Assembly (NCBI GenBank): GCA_937877575.1
Contig: CALFIZ010000219.1
Location: forward strand, 1-5,989
Source of the DNA: an uncultured Marinilabiliales bacterium
GTDB lineage: Bacteria > Bacteroidota > Bacteroidia > Bacteroidales > BM520
DNA: 5,989 bases
Direction: 5' to 3'
The notes below the pieces were generated by a model, which made no database searches, was not told the origin of the DNA, and worked only from the letters and a program-made list of their open reading frames with translations. Of the stretch, positions 5,504 through 5,989 are shown in pieces. The position numbers and the translations under genes were made by a program. Each line of letters opens with the position of its first letter. Position 1 is the stretch's first letter.

Positions 5504-5989
5504 ACTACGTTGAAGTCAGCAATCTATACAAGTCTTTTGCCGAGAAAATACTCTTTGAAGACATCTCCTTCAAAATCGAACAGGGTGAAAAAATCGCACT
5601 GATAGCGAGAAACGGTTCTGGCAAAACCACCCTCATCAATATAATACTCGGTCACGAACTGCCTGACTCCGGCAAGATTGAGCTTCGTAACGACATACAT
5701 GTCAACTACTTGAATCAGGACAACGATTTGAACCCGGATGACACCATCCTCGACACCATCTTCCAATCCGACAACCAATTCATCCGCTGCATCAAAAACT
5801 ACAACCAATGCGTCATTAACGCAGCCTCACATAACCGCCCGGATATGGACAATCTCGACAAGGCCATCAGCCTTATGGATTCATTCGACGCATGGACATA
5901 CGAAAACAAAATACAGGAAATCCTGCAGGTATTTGACCAAAATGCATGGAACGCTGCGACGCTCGATGAAATCGCCGAGCAGATTAAAG
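5500..5989 (+). CDS. ABC-F family ATPase, Uup-like, N-terminal part (runs off window)
   Basis: This is the first 163 residues of a cytoplasmic ABC-F protein; full members have two fused nucleotide-binding domains, no membrane part, and act on ribosomes (translation factors or antibiotic protection) or, for Uup, also affect DNA and ribosome quality. The start M-N-Y-V-E-V-S-N-L-Y-K-S-F is typical. Walker A is A-R-N-G-S-G-K-T at 36-43; Ala in the first position is common in Bacteroidota Uup-like proteins as I recall. The Q-loop Gln73 is in N-Y-L-N-Q-D. Residues 84-140 are the helical insert (…MDSFDAWTYENKIQEIL). The ABC signature LSGGQ, expected close to 155-161, is not seen before the window ends; residues 143-163 (ending LDEIAEQIK) look unlike the family. 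No linker or second domain can be judged. The gene is probably co-transcribed with rlmH. Confidence 0.88.
   Translation, partial: MNYVEVSNLYKSFAEKILFEDISFKIEQGEKIALIARNGSGKTTLINIILGHELPDSGKIELRNDIHVNYLNQDNDLNPDDTILDTIFQSDNQFIRCIKNYNQCVINAASHNRPDMDNLDKAISLMDSFDAWTYENKIQEILQVFDQNAWNAATLDEIAEQIK

Noticed and set aside
5524..5808. Minus-strand open frame of 94 codons opposite the ABC-F gene
   Set aside because: It is rich in Val and Asp as expected for the complement of the ABC-F coding frame, and the plus-strand frame has Walker A and Q-loop motifs.
1..5989. Mobile element, CRISPR array, tRNA or phage signature
   Set aside because: No transposase or integrase motifs, no spaced direct repeats, no terminal inverted repeats and no cloverleaf-like sequences were found on reading both strands.

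Overview
The window looks like ordinary chromosomal DNA from a member of the Bacteroidota, probably Bacteroidales. The reasons are: promoter elements of the TTTG / TAnnTTTG type instead of TTGACA/TATAAT, start codons with A-rich upstream regions and no Shine-Dalgarno sequence, small Cys-anchored lipoproteins, a split pair of short chromate-transporter (CHR) proteins, and a Uup-like ABC-F ATPase with the 'ARNGSGKT' Walker A typical of that phylum. The taxonomic call is inference from these traits.

Layout. Positions 18 to 4850 are read entirely from the minus strand. In transcription order these are a glutamate dehydrogenase (3507-4850) with its own promoter and a strong intrinsic terminator, two overlapping single-domain CHR transporter genes (2880-3434 and 2356-2883), uracil-DNA glycosylase ung (1634-2320) with a promoter buried in the end of the second CHR gene, a repeat-containing lipoprotein (1000-1629) directly behind ung, a 39-residue lipoprotein (777-896) and a 250-residue exported, probably outer-membrane beta-barrel protein (18-770). 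From 5014 onward the plus strand is used: rlmH (23S rRNA methyltransferase), then the start of an ABC-F ATPase that runs off the right edge. The 163-base gap between gdhA and rlmH holds divergent promoters.

How the genes work together. gdhA is central nitrogen metabolism. The CHR pair is a probable heteromeric anion transporter. ung is base-excision repair, apparently co-transcribed with an unrelated envelope lipoprotein. The 39-residue lipoprotein and the 250-residue exported protein form a tight two-gene envelope unit. rlmH and the ABC-F gene both concern the ribosome.

I see no mobile element, CRISPR array, tRNA, rRNA or phage gene, and no clear undescribed system. The points most worth a second look are the small-lipoprotein/barrel pair, the five-repeat lipoprotein behind ung, the gdhA terminator that ends a few bases before the first CHR start codon, the NAD-like cofactor residues of the glutamate dehydrogenase, and the short tandem duplication at the rlmH/ABC-F junction.
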